A stretch of DNA of 29,365 nucleotides from Candidatus Omnitrophota bacterium (GCA_028719265.1 JAQUKF010000004.1:1-29365), one strand, 5' to 3'; numbered from the stretch's first letter, positions 16,312 to 24,181 are shown. Program-made: numbers and translations. The notes: generated by a model from the letters alone, not told the origin.

Positions 16312-16550
16312 CGCAGGTTTAGAATATAAAATATCGCCAGGGGCGCCGCAAGGCTAAGGAGTAAACCCATCAATTTAGTATTGCGAACTTCCCTGGCCAT
16401 CGAGATCGGCTCGATTCGCCAGTTGATCTTTTCGTAAAATCTCCTCTGGAGTTCAATAACCGCCCCGGCCTTAAAGAACATTGCCAGGCCGGTTACCAGA
16501 GAGATCAGATAAATCAATATTGTAACCGGACAACAGAGATCAACGGGCAT
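16308..16550 (-). CDS. Small two-helix membrane protein of unknown function
   Basis: 80 residues with two hydrophobic helices, ~7-28 (VTILIYLISLVTGLAMFF) and ~60-79 (LMGLLLSLAAPLAIFYIL). They are separated by a polar, charged segment containing ELQRRFYEKINWRIEPIS. I do not recognise a named family. It begins 11 bases after the PilZ gene stop and is probably cotranscribed with it. The clear helix-loop-helix pattern and tight spacing argue that it is a real gene. A role as a membrane anchor or partner for the adjacent PilZ protein is speculation. Confidence 0.65.
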   Translation of the reverse strand: MPVDLCCPVTILIYLISLVTGLAMFFKAGAVIELQRRFYEKINWRIEPISMAREVRNTKLMGLLLSLAAPLAIFYILNLR

Positions 16551-16561
16551 GGCTATAAGCC

Positions 16562-16918
16562 TTATTGTTTAGGCTGTTGCGAATTGATCTTTAAAGAAAC
16601 CCTTATATAGCTGATAAGATAATCCACGATCTCCGGAGGCAGATCCACGAATTCTACCCCTACCTCAAATTCCTCTCCGAGGGGCATTTCCTTTATCCAC
16701 ATGCATTTGACCAGGGCCTCAAAACTGAAAAGGGTCCTGGGAAAAGATATTCTTATTCTTAAACGAGATCCCTTAGGGATAAATTCGTGCGCCAAAAACC
16801 TTATCCCCCCCTGGCTGATATCTTTCGTAAGATATTGCCTGGTCGATTCCGCAGGAAGTATCTCATAGGCTATCTGCAGGCTTTCGGGAACCCTGGCGTA
16901 TCTTCTTCTTTCTAACAT
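16562..16918 (-). CDS. PilZ domain protein (probable c-di-GMP receptor)
   Basis: A compact 118-residue single-domain PilZ protein. The c-di-GMP-binding signature is present in both parts: the Arg-rich start MLERRRYARVPES (RxxxR) and DISQGGIRFLA (DxSxxG). The protein ends with a helical tail. I start at the ATG at 16918, directly before ERRRYARVP and preceded by an AAGGGG site. The frame is open to 17032, but the extra 38 residues are poor in family features. It lies downstream of the MEDS gene and upstream of a small membrane protein. No GGDEF or EAL gene is in this window, so the source of c-di-GMP is elsewhere. Confidence 0.85.
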   Translation of the reverse strand: MLERRRYARVPESLQIAYEILPAESTRQYLTKDISQGGIRFLAHEFIPKGSRLRIRISFPRTLFSFEALVKCMWIKEMPLGEEFEVGVEFVDLPPEIVDYLISYIRVSLKINSQQPKQ

Positions 16919-17057
16919 TGCGCTTATCCCCCCTTGTTGAAATTCCGGTTTTAGGCTAATCCCCAATTGTAAGAATAATCCTTGCCCGTCGCTGCGCCGG
17001 CAACCTTCATTCTTCCTGAAGCCTGAATGCACTGCTTACCGCCGCCTCTGTCCGATA

Positions 17058-17645
17058 TCACGCAAACAGGTTATCGATCTCCGAGGGCTTAAAAACTTCC
17101 CATCCCGAATTCCGGTTGACAACGGTAAAATGGTGATACGCTATTATGTTCAAAATATTGGGCGTATTGATACCGTCCAGGGAATAGGAACAGACGGCTT
17201 TTACCTTCATACGCCCGATAATATTATTGACCTCTTTTTCGTACAGGTTCATCCCGAAAGCATAGGAATTGAACAAGTCGGTCCCGTCCCCGGCAACCCG
17301 TATGCCTGAAAAATTCTTACCCAGGACCTCCCTCTCCTTCCTGACCCACCAGTCGATCATATCCAGGGCGCTGAACCTTCCGTCCCTTATATAATAATCC
17401 CGGTAATTGCCGATATTAAGCCTTCCCGTATCGATATAATATCCCAGGTTTTCGATCTCTTTACTTAAAGCGGACCTGGCCGCTTCGGGATCGAACGCAT
17501 CGGGCAGGGCCCATACGCAAAACTCGTTGTTTTCAAGGCCGGCCTTGAAATATGGAACTAACCCGTCGGCCAACTCCTGCCTGCCCTTGTAAAACATGCA
17601 GAGATGACTCCCCCAGGCAACATCATTTATGAAGTTGATACCCAT
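17058..17645 (-). CDS. Stand-alone MEDS-domain sensor protein
   Basis: 195-residue protein consisting of one MEDS (DcmR-type sensory) domain, a RecA-like fold found in bacterial and archaeal signalling proteins. Supporting segments are WGSHLCMFYKGRQELADGLV near the start, FKAGLENNEFCVWALPD, GRLNIGNYRDYY, FSGIRVAGDGTDLF, and VKAVCSYSLDGI near the end. No kinase, DNA-binding or output domain is attached, so it must act through a partner. The PilZ protein encoded downstream is the obvious candidate, though that is inference. It has its own promoter about 55-80 bases upstream. Confidence 0.85.
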   Translation of the reverse strand: MGINFINDVAWGSHLCMFYKGRQELADGLVPYFKAGLENNEFCVWALPDAFDPEAARSALSKEIENLGYYIDTGRLNIGNYRDYYIRDGRFSALDMIDWWVRKEREVLGKNFSGIRVAGDGTDLFNSYAFGMNLYEKEVNNIIGRMKVKAVCSYSLDGINTPNILNIIAYHHFTVVNRNSGWEVFKPSEIDNLFA

Positions 17646-17697
17646 ACCGGTATTCCCTCTTTTGCAACGCAGCGGGAATCGACTATCAATAAAATAT

Positions 17698-17725
17698 ATT
17701 ATCTAACTTTTCAAATTGAAGTCAA
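17698..17725 (-). promoter_or_regulatory. Sigma70-type promoter for the MEDS-PilZ operon
   Basis: -35 TTGACT (17725-17720), a 16-base spacer and -10 GATAAT (17703-17698) on the minus strand, in an AT-rich stretch between the tRNA terminator and the MEDS ATG at 17645. Transcription would cover MEDS, PilZ and the small membrane protein. Confidence 0.55.
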
Positions 17726-17763
17726 TATTTTTATAGGGTTTCCTGCTATTACTCTGCAATAAG

Positions 17764-17789
17764 AAACCCGCCGTTTTACCGGCGGGTTT
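17764..17789 (-). terminator. Intrinsic terminator after initiator tRNA-Met
   Basis: Perfect 10-bp inverted repeat: AAACCCGCCG (17764-17773) and CGGCGGGTTT (17780-17789) with a 6-base loop. On the minus strand the stem ends in TTTCTTATT, a short U-rich tract. It sits 3 bases past the tRNA 3' end and closes the eno-ftsB-tRNA unit. Confidence 0.8.
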
Positions 17790-17792
17790 ATT

Positions 17793-17866
17793 TTGCGGGG
17801 ATGCGATTTGAACGCATGACCTCAAGGTTATGAGCCTTGCGAGCTACCAGGCTGCTCCACCCCGCG
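17793..17866 (-). tRNA. Initiator tRNA-fMet (anticodon CAT)
   Basis: Folds perfectly on the minus strand: acceptor CGCGGGG/CCCCGCA, D arm GAGC/GCTC, anticodon stem CAAGG/CCTTG with loop CTCATAA, T stem ATGCG/CGCAT with loop TTCAAAT. The C1-A72 mismatch at the acceptor end is the hallmark of bacterial initiator tRNA. The anticodon stem has G30-C40 and G31-C39, but A29-U41 replaces the usual third G-C pair. No CCA is encoded. It lies 22 bases after the ftsB-like stop. Confidence 0.95.
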
Positions 17867-17888
17867 ATCTAACGAACACAAAAAAACC

Positions 17889-18188
17889 TTACTGCCAAAA
17901 CCAATTGCCCTGCTTCTTATCAGAGAATATCTTGACCGGGATCTCGCCTTTCCTGACTACCCCCATCTTGTCCCTGGCCATTTTCTCCTGGTAAACCGGG
18001 TCATTCTCGACCCTCTTGAGCTCCTGCTGCAAAAGATGGTTTTCGATCGCCATCTTGCGAAAATCATCTTCCAGCTGACGATTCTTGGCTCTTAGGGCCT
18101 GAAGCTTTATATAACCCGGCAGGAATAGGATTAGAAGAAAAACCGCCAGGCCAAAAAGCCAAAAGGCCTTTCTTAATGCGACGAACAT
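17889..18188 (-). CDS. FtsB/DivIC-like septum formation protein
   Basis: 99-residue bitopic membrane protein: a short cytoplasmic N-terminus, one helix at ~9-27 (FWLFGLAVFLLILFLPGYI), then a coiled coil at ~30-65 (LRAKNRQLEDDFRKMAIENH) and a conserved-type end DPVYQEKMARDKMGVVRKGE. This is the FtsB/DivIC architecture of the divisome complex with FtsL and FtsQ. It overlaps the end of eno by 16 bases, matching the frequent eno-ftsB neighbourhood in bacteria (E. coli has ftsB close to eno). Confidence 0.87.
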   Translation of the reverse strand: MFVALRKAFWLFGLAVFLLILFLPGYIKLQALRAKNRQLEDDFRKMAIENHLLQQELKRVENDPVYQEKMARDKMGVVRKGEIPVKIFSDKKQGNWFWQ

Positions 18189-19480
18189 CTGCTTTTCCGG
18201 ACCTGATCACCACCGGACGGCCTGCAGGATGATCCCGCATAGACCGCCTTTTTTCCAAGCTCCTCTTCGATCCTTAAAAGCTCGTTATATTTACAAATCC
18301 TGTCGGTACGGGACAAGGAACCAGTTTTGATTTGCCCAACGCCGGTTGCAACCGCCAGGTGAGCGATAGTGGTATCTTCCGTTTCCCCGGAACGATGCGA
18401 AATTATGGCGTTATATCTGTTTCTTTTGGCAATGGCGATCGCCTCAAGGGTCTCCGACAAAGAACCTATCTGGTTTACTTTAATCAGTATAGCATTGCCT
18501 ATCTTTTCCGCAATCCCTTTTTTGAATATCTTGGGGTTGGTGACAAAAATGTCATCCCCCACCAGCTGGACCTTTGCTCCCAGCTTCTGCGTCAGGCGGC
18601 CCCACCCGTCCCAGTCGTGCTCGGAAAGACCGTCTTCGATGGACAATATAGGATAACGGGAAATCCATTTTTCGTAAATGGCGATAAGCTCGTCCGAAGA
18701 CTTCCCGGAACCTTCAAAATTATATTTTCCGTCTTTACAAAAAGAGCTGGCGGCGCAATCCAGGGCCAGGGAAATCTCCTTCCCCGGAGTATAACCTGCT
18801 TTTTCGATCGCCTGGATGATCAAACTTAAAGCCTCTTCGTTAGAATCGAGGCTTGGGGCAAACCCGCCCTCGTCTCCGACGGAAGTAGAAAGATTCTTGG
18901 ATTTCAGAATGGATTTCAGATTGTGAAAAACCTCATCCGCCGCGCGCAGGCCTTCGGAAAAACTTGGCGCCCCTTTCGGCATAATCATGAACTCCTGAAT
19001 ATCCAGGTTGTTATCGGCGTGCATGCCGCCGTTCAAGATATTCATCAGGGGAACCGGCAGGATATGCGCCTTTGGACCGCCCAGGAATTTATAAAGCGGC
19101 TGCTTCTTCGAAAGCGCGGCTGCCTTGGCCACGGCCATGGAAACCCCCAGGATTGCGTTGGCCCCCAGGCTGGATTTGAACTCCGTACCATCCATCCGTA
19201 TCAAAAGTTTATCGACCTTGGAAAAATCCGCGGTCTTGCCGGAAAGCGCGGAATTTATCACGGTATTCACGTTGGCAACCGCCTTCAATACCCCTTTTCC
19301 CAAATACCTGCTCTTATCCCCATCCCTTAACTCCAGGGCTTCCTTGTCTCCGGTAGAAGCCCCCGAAGGAACGGCCGCGCGGCCCAATATACCGTTAGTC
19401 AATACGCAATCAACCTCTACCGTGGGATTGCCGCGGGAATCCAGGATCTCGCGGGCCAAAACTTTCTTTATCTTTGCCAT
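18173..19480 (-). CDS. eno: Enolase
   Basis: Converts 2-phosphoglycerate to phosphoenolpyruvate in glycolysis. Conserved segments include AREILDSRGNPTVEVD (10-25 region), GAVPSGASTG-like AAVPSGASTGDKEALELRDG, PVPLMNILNGGMHADNNLDI, SIEDGLSEHDWDGW, LIKVNQIGSLSETLEA with the catalytic Lys, and ISHRSGETEDTTIAHLAV followed by QIKTGSLSRTDR. The active-site residues appear intact. The 435 residues end with an unusual ~22-residue tail (AVYAGSSCRPSGGDQVRKSR), whose last bases overlap ftsB. A GGGAG ribosome-binding site and a near-perfect promoter precede the ATG. Confidence 0.97.
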   Translation of the reverse strand: MAKIKKVLAREILDSRGNPTVEVDCVLTNGILGRAAVPSGASTGDKEALELRDGDKSRYLGKGVLKAVANVNTVINSALSGKTADFSKVDKLLIRMDGTEFKSSLGANAILGVSMAVAKAAALSKKQPLYKFLGGPKAHILPVPLMNILNGGMHADNNLDIQEFMIMPKGAPSFSEGLRAADEVFHNLKSILKSKNLSTSVGDEGGFAPSLDSNEEALSLIIQAIEKAGYTPGKEISLALDCAASSFCKDGKYNFEGSGKSSDELIAIYEKWISRYPILSIEDGLSEHDWDGWGRLTQKLGAKVQLVGDDIFVTNPKIFKKGIAEKIGNAILIKVNQIGSLSETLEAIAIAKRNRYNAIISHRSGETEDTTIAHLAVATGVGQIKTGSLSRTDRICKYNELLRIEEELGKKAVYAGSSCRPSGGDQVRKSRCSSH

Positions 19481-19516
19481 TTGATTCTCCCTTCTAATTT
19501 TTTTGACAACTTTTTA

Positions 19517-19544
19517 ATTATACACGCAAAAACCGCCAAGTCAA
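19517..19544 (-). promoter_or_regulatory. Sigma70-type promoter for eno
   Basis: Minus strand -35 TTGACT (19544-19539), a 16-base spacer and a perfect -10 TATAAT (19522-19517), about 35 bases before the eno ATG. It is back-to-back with the promoter proposed for the plus-strand protease gene. Confidence 0.7.
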
Positions 19545-19557
19545 GGGAAGAAAAGGT

Positions 19558-19586
19558 TTGACTTAATATAACGGATATGTTATTTT
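19558..19586 (+). promoter_or_regulatory. Promoter for the FtsH-like gene
   Basis: -35 TTGACT (19558-19563), a 17-base spacer and -10 TATTTT (19581-19586; 4 of 6), followed ~40 bases later by the ATG at 19628 with GGAG at 19619-19622. It is divergent from the eno promoter, with 13 bases between the two -35 boxes. Confidence 0.5.
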
Positions 19587-19627
19587 CTATGTGTTGAATC
19601 GCATGCCGGGAAACAGACGGAGAAATC

Positions 19628-21277
19628 ATGAACTGGAAAAAAATCAGGTTTTACATAAAACTGCACTGGTTAAAGGCCCTGCTTTCCATCTTACTGAGCG
19701 CCCTTATCATATCGCTGGTATTTTTGGTGATCACCGGCCTTCGCGCCTGGAATGAATCCGAATCCTACCTGAGGCAATCCCAGCTGGCCATGATCCCCCT
19801 GCAGCTGTATTTGCAGATCATTATGGCCCTCATCTTCGGCTTTGTATATACATACCTTATGTATTGGCTCTATTTTAAGCGCGGGGCCTCCTCGTTCGCC
19901 CAGACCAGCAAGAAATCTATTGCCGGCAAGGACGTAGGCGTAACCTGGGACGATGTCATCGGTATGGACGAGGCCAAGGAAGAGGCCCTGGAAGTAGTCA
20001 AGCTCATCATCGACCGCGTAAGCCTACAGCGCATCGGAGGCAAGATACTAAAAGGCATACTTATGCTCGGGCCTCCCGGATGCGGGAAAACCTACCTGGC
20101 CAAGGCTATCGCTACAGAAACCAAACTGCCGTTCATTTCCATGTCGGGATCGGAATTCGTAGAGATGTTCGTGGGGGTGGGGGCCGGAAGGGTGCGCTCC
20201 CTGTTCAAAAAGGCGCAACAGCTGGCGGAACTGGAAGGTGGCTGCATAATATTCATCGATGAAATTGACGCGATAGGCGCACAACGCTCGCTGGACCGCG
20301 GTTTCGGTGGGACCACGGAACACAACACAACCTTAAATCAGCTGCTGGTCGAATTGGATGGATTAAAAGATAAAAATTATAATATTATCCTGATCGGCGC
20401 CACCAACGCCCCGGAAGCCTATCTCGACCCGGCGCTGTTGAGACCGGGAAGGTTCGACCGCAAGATAATCGTAGATAAGCCCAACCTGGAAGACCGCCAG
20501 AAGCTTTTCTCTTATTACTTGAAAAGCGTAAAATATGATTCGCAAAGCGTAAAGATCGACCGCCTGGCGCGCATAACCGTAGGCCAGAGCCCGGCGGATA
20601 TATCCAATATAGTGCACGAGGCAGCCCTCATTACGGTGCGCAACCATAATTCCCTGATCACGATGAAAGAGATCGATGAAGCCAGGGAAAGGATCGCCCT
20701 GGGGGTAAAACGCAGGATAAAATTAAGCGAAAGGGAAAAATGGCAAATTGCCTATCATGAAAGCGGGCATGCCATCATTACCTACCTGCTTGCCCCTTCC
20801 AAGGACGTCTTCAAAATAACCATTACCCCGCGCGGTCCCACCGGAGGGGCAACATGGATCCCGGAAAGAGAAGACACCTTTATCGAAGATTCCAACGAAC
20901 TCTTAAGCAAAATAAAGATCAGCCTAGGCTCGTACGCCGCCGAGAAGATAAAATACAACGCTACGACCTCCGGGGTCTATGGGGATTTCTCCAGCGCCAT
21001 GCACCACGCGCACAATATGGTCTGGGTATGCGGCATGGGCAAGAGCGGGCTTTTGGGTAATTGGGAAATAGTCAGGAACGTCTCCGAAGATATCAAAGGG
21101 AGGCTGGACGCCGATGTCCAGGACATACTGAATACCTGCCTTAACGAGGTCACCGGACTGCTCAAAAAGGAAGAACCCCTGATGGACCGCTTGGCCAAAG
21201 AGCTGGTAACTAAGGGCGAACTTAATTATGACGAGATCGAAGCTATCTTCAAAGAGTTTGGCAAAAGCCGTCCTTAA
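19628..21277 (+). CDS. FtsH-family membrane AAA+ zinc metalloprotease with very short periplasmic region
   Basis: 549 residues, against ~610-650 for typical FtsH. Two membrane helices (~15-38 and ~58-83) enclose only ~20 residues, so the usual periplasmic domain is essentially missing. The AAA+ module has Walker A GPPGCGKT (148-155), pore segment FVGVGAGR (181-188), Walker B IIFIDEID (207-214), and the second region of homology with LRPGRFDR (271-278, arginine fingers). The protease domain has HESGH (377-381) and a likely third zinc ligand, Asp453 in GVYGDFSSAM. All catalytic residues are present, so it should be active in degrading membrane or cytosolic proteins. A lipoprotein gene overlaps its 3' end. 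It is more likely a paralogue than the main FtsH, though this window cannot show that. Confidence 0.9.
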   Translation: MNWKKIRFYIKLHWLKALLSILLSALIISLVFLVITGLRAWNESESYLRQSQLAMIPLQLYLQIIMALIFGFVYTYLMYWLYFKRGASSFAQTSKKSIAGKDVGVTWDDVIGMDEAKEEALEVVKLIIDRVSLQRIGGKILKGILMLGPPGCGKTYLAKAIATETKLPFISMSGSEFVEMFVGVGAGRVRSLFKKAQQLAELEGGCIIFIDEIDAIGAQRSLDRGFGGTTEHNTTLNQLLVELDGLKDKNYNIILIGATNAPEAYLDPALLRPGRFDRKIIVDKPNLEDRQKLFSYYLKSVKYDSQSVKIDRLARITVGQSPADISNIVHEAALITVRNHNSLITMKEIDEARERIALGVKRRIKLSEREKWQIAYHESGHAIITYLLAPSKDVFKITITPRGPTGGATWIPEREDTFIEDSNELLSKIKISLGSYAAEKIKYNATTSGVYGDFSSAMHHAHNMVWVCGMGKSGLLGNWEIVRNVSEDIKGRLDADVQDILNTCLNEVTGLLKKEEPLMDRLAKELVTKGELNYDEIEAIFKEFGKSRP

Positions 21278-22118
21278 GCTCATACCATTTATATTCTTCT
21301 TATCCGCCTGCACTTCTTCTACTACCCCTTCATTCCTGAAAGAGGACATATCCAAAGCTGTAAAGGACATATGCAAAAAAGAATACGGGCTGGATATCGT
21401 AACCAACCTGACCGGACGCACCTTCTGGGTATATATGCCCCTGGAAAACATAGTCGTAAAGTCTCCTGAGCCGGAAAAATATGTCGAAAGATTCCTGGTA
21501 GAAGACAGAAAGAACCAGTTTGACGAAAGGGTCTTGAGGATAAATTACATGGTTAAACCGGTGCCGGAAATAGAGAGGCAGCAGGAGATGACTTTGGATA
21601 AGTCGGTAAACAAGAAAATATTCAACGTGCTGCAGGTAATCCGCAGGGTGCTTTTCAGCACGGACAATAAACAGGACAAGAACAACCCGATGTTTTTCTG
21701 CATCGTTACGGCGGATATCGCAAACGGTTTTGAGCTAAGACAGGTTTTCCATTGTTTGGACCTGAAAAAAATATCTTACGGGTTTATCTCCCAGACGGAA
21801 TACCAGCACCGTATCGTCCAGAACACGCAAATTTCCGGCCAGATCATCGGAGACAGGGATGGGAAACACATGGTATATTACGATATACCCTTAGAGGAAT
21901 TCCTGGCCGGGCAGATCCAGGGCAGGATAAGGATGAAATTCCAGAAACCGGAAGTAGATAAAAACGTGGACATAGACCGGGAGGTAGCAAAAGTAGTATC
22001 CCTGACCTTAAATACCTACGCCTTCAAGGATTTCTCGATCGTGGAGATGAGCAATCTGGCCAGCGGGGCAAAAATGATCTTGAACCAGACGGCTGTCTTG
22101 TCCGGCCCTAAAGAATAA
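21228..22118 (+). CDS. Lipoprotein of unknown function, coupled to the FtsH-like gene
   Basis: 296 residues with a lipoprotein signal: basic N-terminus, hydrophobic AVLKLIPFIFFLSAC, and lipobox L-S-A-C with Cys28 as the lipidation site. The mature part is mixed alpha/beta with no motif I can name. It contains no cysteine pair, repeats or further helices, and has no aromatic-rich barrel pattern. The ATG at 21228 lies inside the protease gene, 50 bases before its end, so translation is probably coupled; a TTG at 21258 is an alternative start. The gene ends 2 bases from the convergent purN stop. Confidence 0.8.
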   Translation: MTRSKLSSKSLAKAVLKLIPFIFFLSACTSSTTPSFLKEDISKAVKDICKKEYGLDIVTNLTGRTFWVYMPLENIVVKSPEPEKYVERFLVEDRKNQFDERVLRINYMVKPVPEIERQQEMTLDKSVNKKIFNVLQVIRRVLFSTDNKQDKNNPMFFCIVTADIANGFELRQVFHCLDLKKISYGFISQTEYQHRIVQNTQISGQIIGDRDGKHMVYYDIPLEEFLAGQIQGRIRMKFQKPEVDKNVDIDREVAKVVSLTLNTYAFKDFSIVEMSNLASGAKMILNQTAVLSGPKE

Positions 22119-22120
22119 AT

Positions 22121-22750
22121 TTAACAGCGCCCTTTCCCTGGTTTTACCTTCCTGCCGCAAAGAGACCGGATTACCTGCGGGTACATCCTGTGTTCAAGCC
22201 TGTGTATCCTTTTTTCAAGCGAAGCCAGGCCTTCCCCGGAGCCGATCATTATCCGTTTCTGCATAATGACCGGGCCATGATCCATCTCTTCATCCACGAA
22301 ATGCACTGTTACTCCGGTAAAAGAGGCTTTATGGACCAAGGCGTCCTTTATGGCATCTGCCCCCTTGAAGGCGGGAAGCAGCGAAGGATGTATGTTTATG
22401 ATGCGGTGGCGGTACTTTTTGACAAAGCCGGGGCTGAGCATGCGCATGAACCCCGCCAAGGCGATCAGGTTTATTTTGTAATACCTCAATCTCTGGATTA
22501 TCGCCGCTTCGAAATCCCTACGGCTGGAGAAATCCCTGCGGCTGGCCAGGATAACCCGCACACCGGCTTTCCTGGCCCGCTCCAGCACAAAGCCTTCCGG
22601 GTTGTCGCAAACCAGAATCAAGGAAGAAACCTTTATCCTCCCCTGCCTGGATGCCCTGACAATCGCCGAGAAATTACTCCCGTTACCAGAAGCAAATACG
22701 GCTAAATTCACTCCCGCCTTTTTCCTTTTTTCAAGTCGTTTATGCATCAT
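22121..22750 (-). CDS. purN: Phosphoribosylglycinamide formyltransferase
   Basis: Third step of purine synthesis: transfers formyl from 10-formyl-THF to GAR. The phosphate-binding loop is ASGNGSNFSAI (20-30), and the catalytic trio Asn119, His121 and Asp157 sits in INIHPSLLPAFKG and EEMDHGPVI. Its 209 residues are typical, with a basic N-terminal extension of about 12 residues (MMHKRLEKRKKA) before the core. It follows rnfB by 34 bases and may be the last gene of the rnf transcript. No other pur gene is nearby. Confidence 0.95.
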   Translation of the reverse strand: MMHKRLEKRKKAGVNLAVFASGNGSNFSAIVRASRQGRIKVSSLILVCDNPEGFVLERARKAGVRVILASRRDFSSRRDFEAAIIQRLRYYKINLIALAGFMRMLSPGFVKKYRHRIINIHPSLLPAFKGADAIKDALVHKASFTGVTVHFVDEEMDHGPVIMQKRIMIGSGEGLASLEKRIHRLEHRMYPQVIRSLCGRKVKPGKGRC

Positions 22751-22784
22751 AACTAAAAGTCAAACCTGAAGAAAAACGTACGGC

Positions 22785-23573
22785 TTATTCTTTTACCCTT
22801 ATGGTCTTGGAGGGACAGACCTTTACGCACTCTTTACAGGCGGTGCATTTATGATAATCGATCACTGCCAGATTGCCTATGACATGGATGGCGTCGAATT
22901 TACAGGCCTTCTCGCACAACCTGCAGGATATGCAGCCTACGGGGCAGACCGCCTTTACCTCCCTGCCCGCATCATGCGAACTGCAGGCAACATAGACATT
23001 GTTGGAGACGGGAACCAGCGAGATCAATTTTTTGGGGCATGCCAGCACGCACTTGTTGCAGGAACGGCATTTGTCCTTGTCTATTACAGGCAGCCCTTCC
23101 TCCGACATGGTAATCGCCCCAAAAGGACATGCCTTTTGGCACGTGCCGAAGCCAAGGCACGCGAAAACACAGGCCTTCTGGCCTCCCAGAACCAAATTGG
23201 CCGTAACGCAATCGTTAACCCCGTTATATATATACCTGTCCTTTACCTTCAATCCTCCGTTACAATGCAGGGTCGCGACCTTTCTGGACTGCTTTTCAAG
23301 CTTAAGCCCCATCAGGCGGGCGATCTTCTCTTTGATCTCATCGCTGCAAACACGGCAGCCATCTACGCTGCTTTTGCCCTGCATCAGGCTTTCGGCAAAA
23401 CCAAAACATCCGGGGTTGCCGCATGCGCCGCAGTTGGAGCCGGGCAAAAGATGCTGCAATTCTTCTAATTTTGGGTTAACCTGCACGGCCAGCTTCTTGG
23501 AAGCAAAAGCCAAACCTACACCAAACAGCAGTCCCAAGGAACCCAGTATTAATATAGCGCTTAATATTTCCAT
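22785..23573 (-). CDS. rnfB: Rnf complex iron-sulfur subunit RnfB
   Basis: Ferredoxin-facing subunit of the ion-translocating ferredoxin:NAD oxidoreductase. The 262 residues contain an N-terminal membrane helix (~3-25) and then the RnfB-type [4Fe-4S] domain (NCGACGNPGCFGFAES, 47-62 region). Two pairs of ferredoxin motifs follow: CVFACLGFGTCQKACP with CRSCNKCVLACP, and CPVGCISCRLCEKACKFDAI with CTACKECVKVCP. About five clusters are expected. This is the long RnfB type of anaerobes, not the shorter proteobacterial form. Its ATG overlaps the rnfA stop by one base. Confidence 0.96.
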   Translation of the reverse strand: MEILSAILILGSLGLLFGVGLAFASKKLAVQVNPKLEELQHLLPGSNCGACGNPGCFGFAESLMQGKSSVDGCRVCSDEIKEKIARLMGLKLEKQSRKVATLHCNGGLKVKDRYIYNGVNDCVTANLVLGGQKACVFACLGFGTCQKACPFGAITMSEEGLPVIDKDKCRSCNKCVLACPKKLISLVPVSNNVYVACSSHDAGREVKAVCPVGCISCRLCEKACKFDAIHVIGNLAVIDYHKCTACKECVKVCPSKTIRVKE

Positions 23574-24181
23574 TAGAATTTAAACCCGCTGAAACCCATA
23601 AAGCTCAGGCTCAAGACCGAGGCGATGACGAAGGCCAGGGGAAAATCCCTCATCGCCTTGGGAACATTGCAAAACTCAAGCCTCTCCCTTATCCCGGACA
23701 TAATGAGCATGGCCAATGTGTATCCCAACCCCATACAAAACCCCTGGAATAAAGAATAATAAAAACTACCCGGCACCGGCTTGCCGTTTGCGAAAAACAT
23801 ATCCACATTCAATACCGCCGCGCCCAATACTGCGCAGTTAGTGGTAATCAAGGTAAGATAGATGCCGAAGGCCCGGTATAAAACGGGGCTGGCCTTCTTG
23901 ATCACCATCTCGATCAACTGCACCAGGGCGGCGATCACCAGCACAAAAGAAAGCGTGCGCAGATACGCCAGGTTGAACGGAAGCAGGAGGAAACGGTAAA
24001 TGAACCAGGTCACGACGGAAGAGGCGGTAATTACAAAGGTGACCGCCGCGCTCATGGCAAATGCCTGCCTGGTATCCTTGGATATGGCCACAAACGGACA
24101 TAATCCCAGGAAACGCGACAATATGACATTATAAATGAATACGGAAGAAATGAATATTCCTAAAAATTGTTGAATGTTCAT
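23573..24181 (-). CDS. rnfA: Rnf complex membrane subunit RnfA
   Basis: 202-residue polytopic membrane protein, about six helices, homologous to RnfE and NqrE. Signature segments are NVILSRFLGLCPFVAISKDT (19-38) and TTNCAVLGAAVLNVD, each with the conserved cysteine that helps hold a membrane [2Fe-2S] centre with RnfE. It overlaps rnfE by 4 bases (ATGA) and rnfB by 1 base. Confidence 0.96.
   Translation of the reverse strand: MNIQQFLGIFISSVFIYNVILSRFLGLCPFVAISKDTRQAFAMSAAVTFVITASSVVTWFIYRFLLLPFNLAYLRTLSFVLVIAALVQLIEMVIKKASPVLYRAFGIYLTLITTNCAVLGAAVLNVDMFFANGKPVPGSFYYSLFQGFCMGLGYTLAMLIMSGIRERLEFCNVPKAMRDFPLAFVIASVLSLSFMGFSGFKF

Noticed and set aside
16919..17032. N-terminal extension of the PilZ protein
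   Set aside because: It has no family similarity; the ATG at 16918 has a purine-rich site upstream and leads directly into ERRRYARVP.
22851..23583. Plus-strand open frames of about 200 codons opposite rnfB
   Set aside because: They are antisense shadows of a Cys-rich, stop-poor gene; the opposite strand is clearly RnfB.
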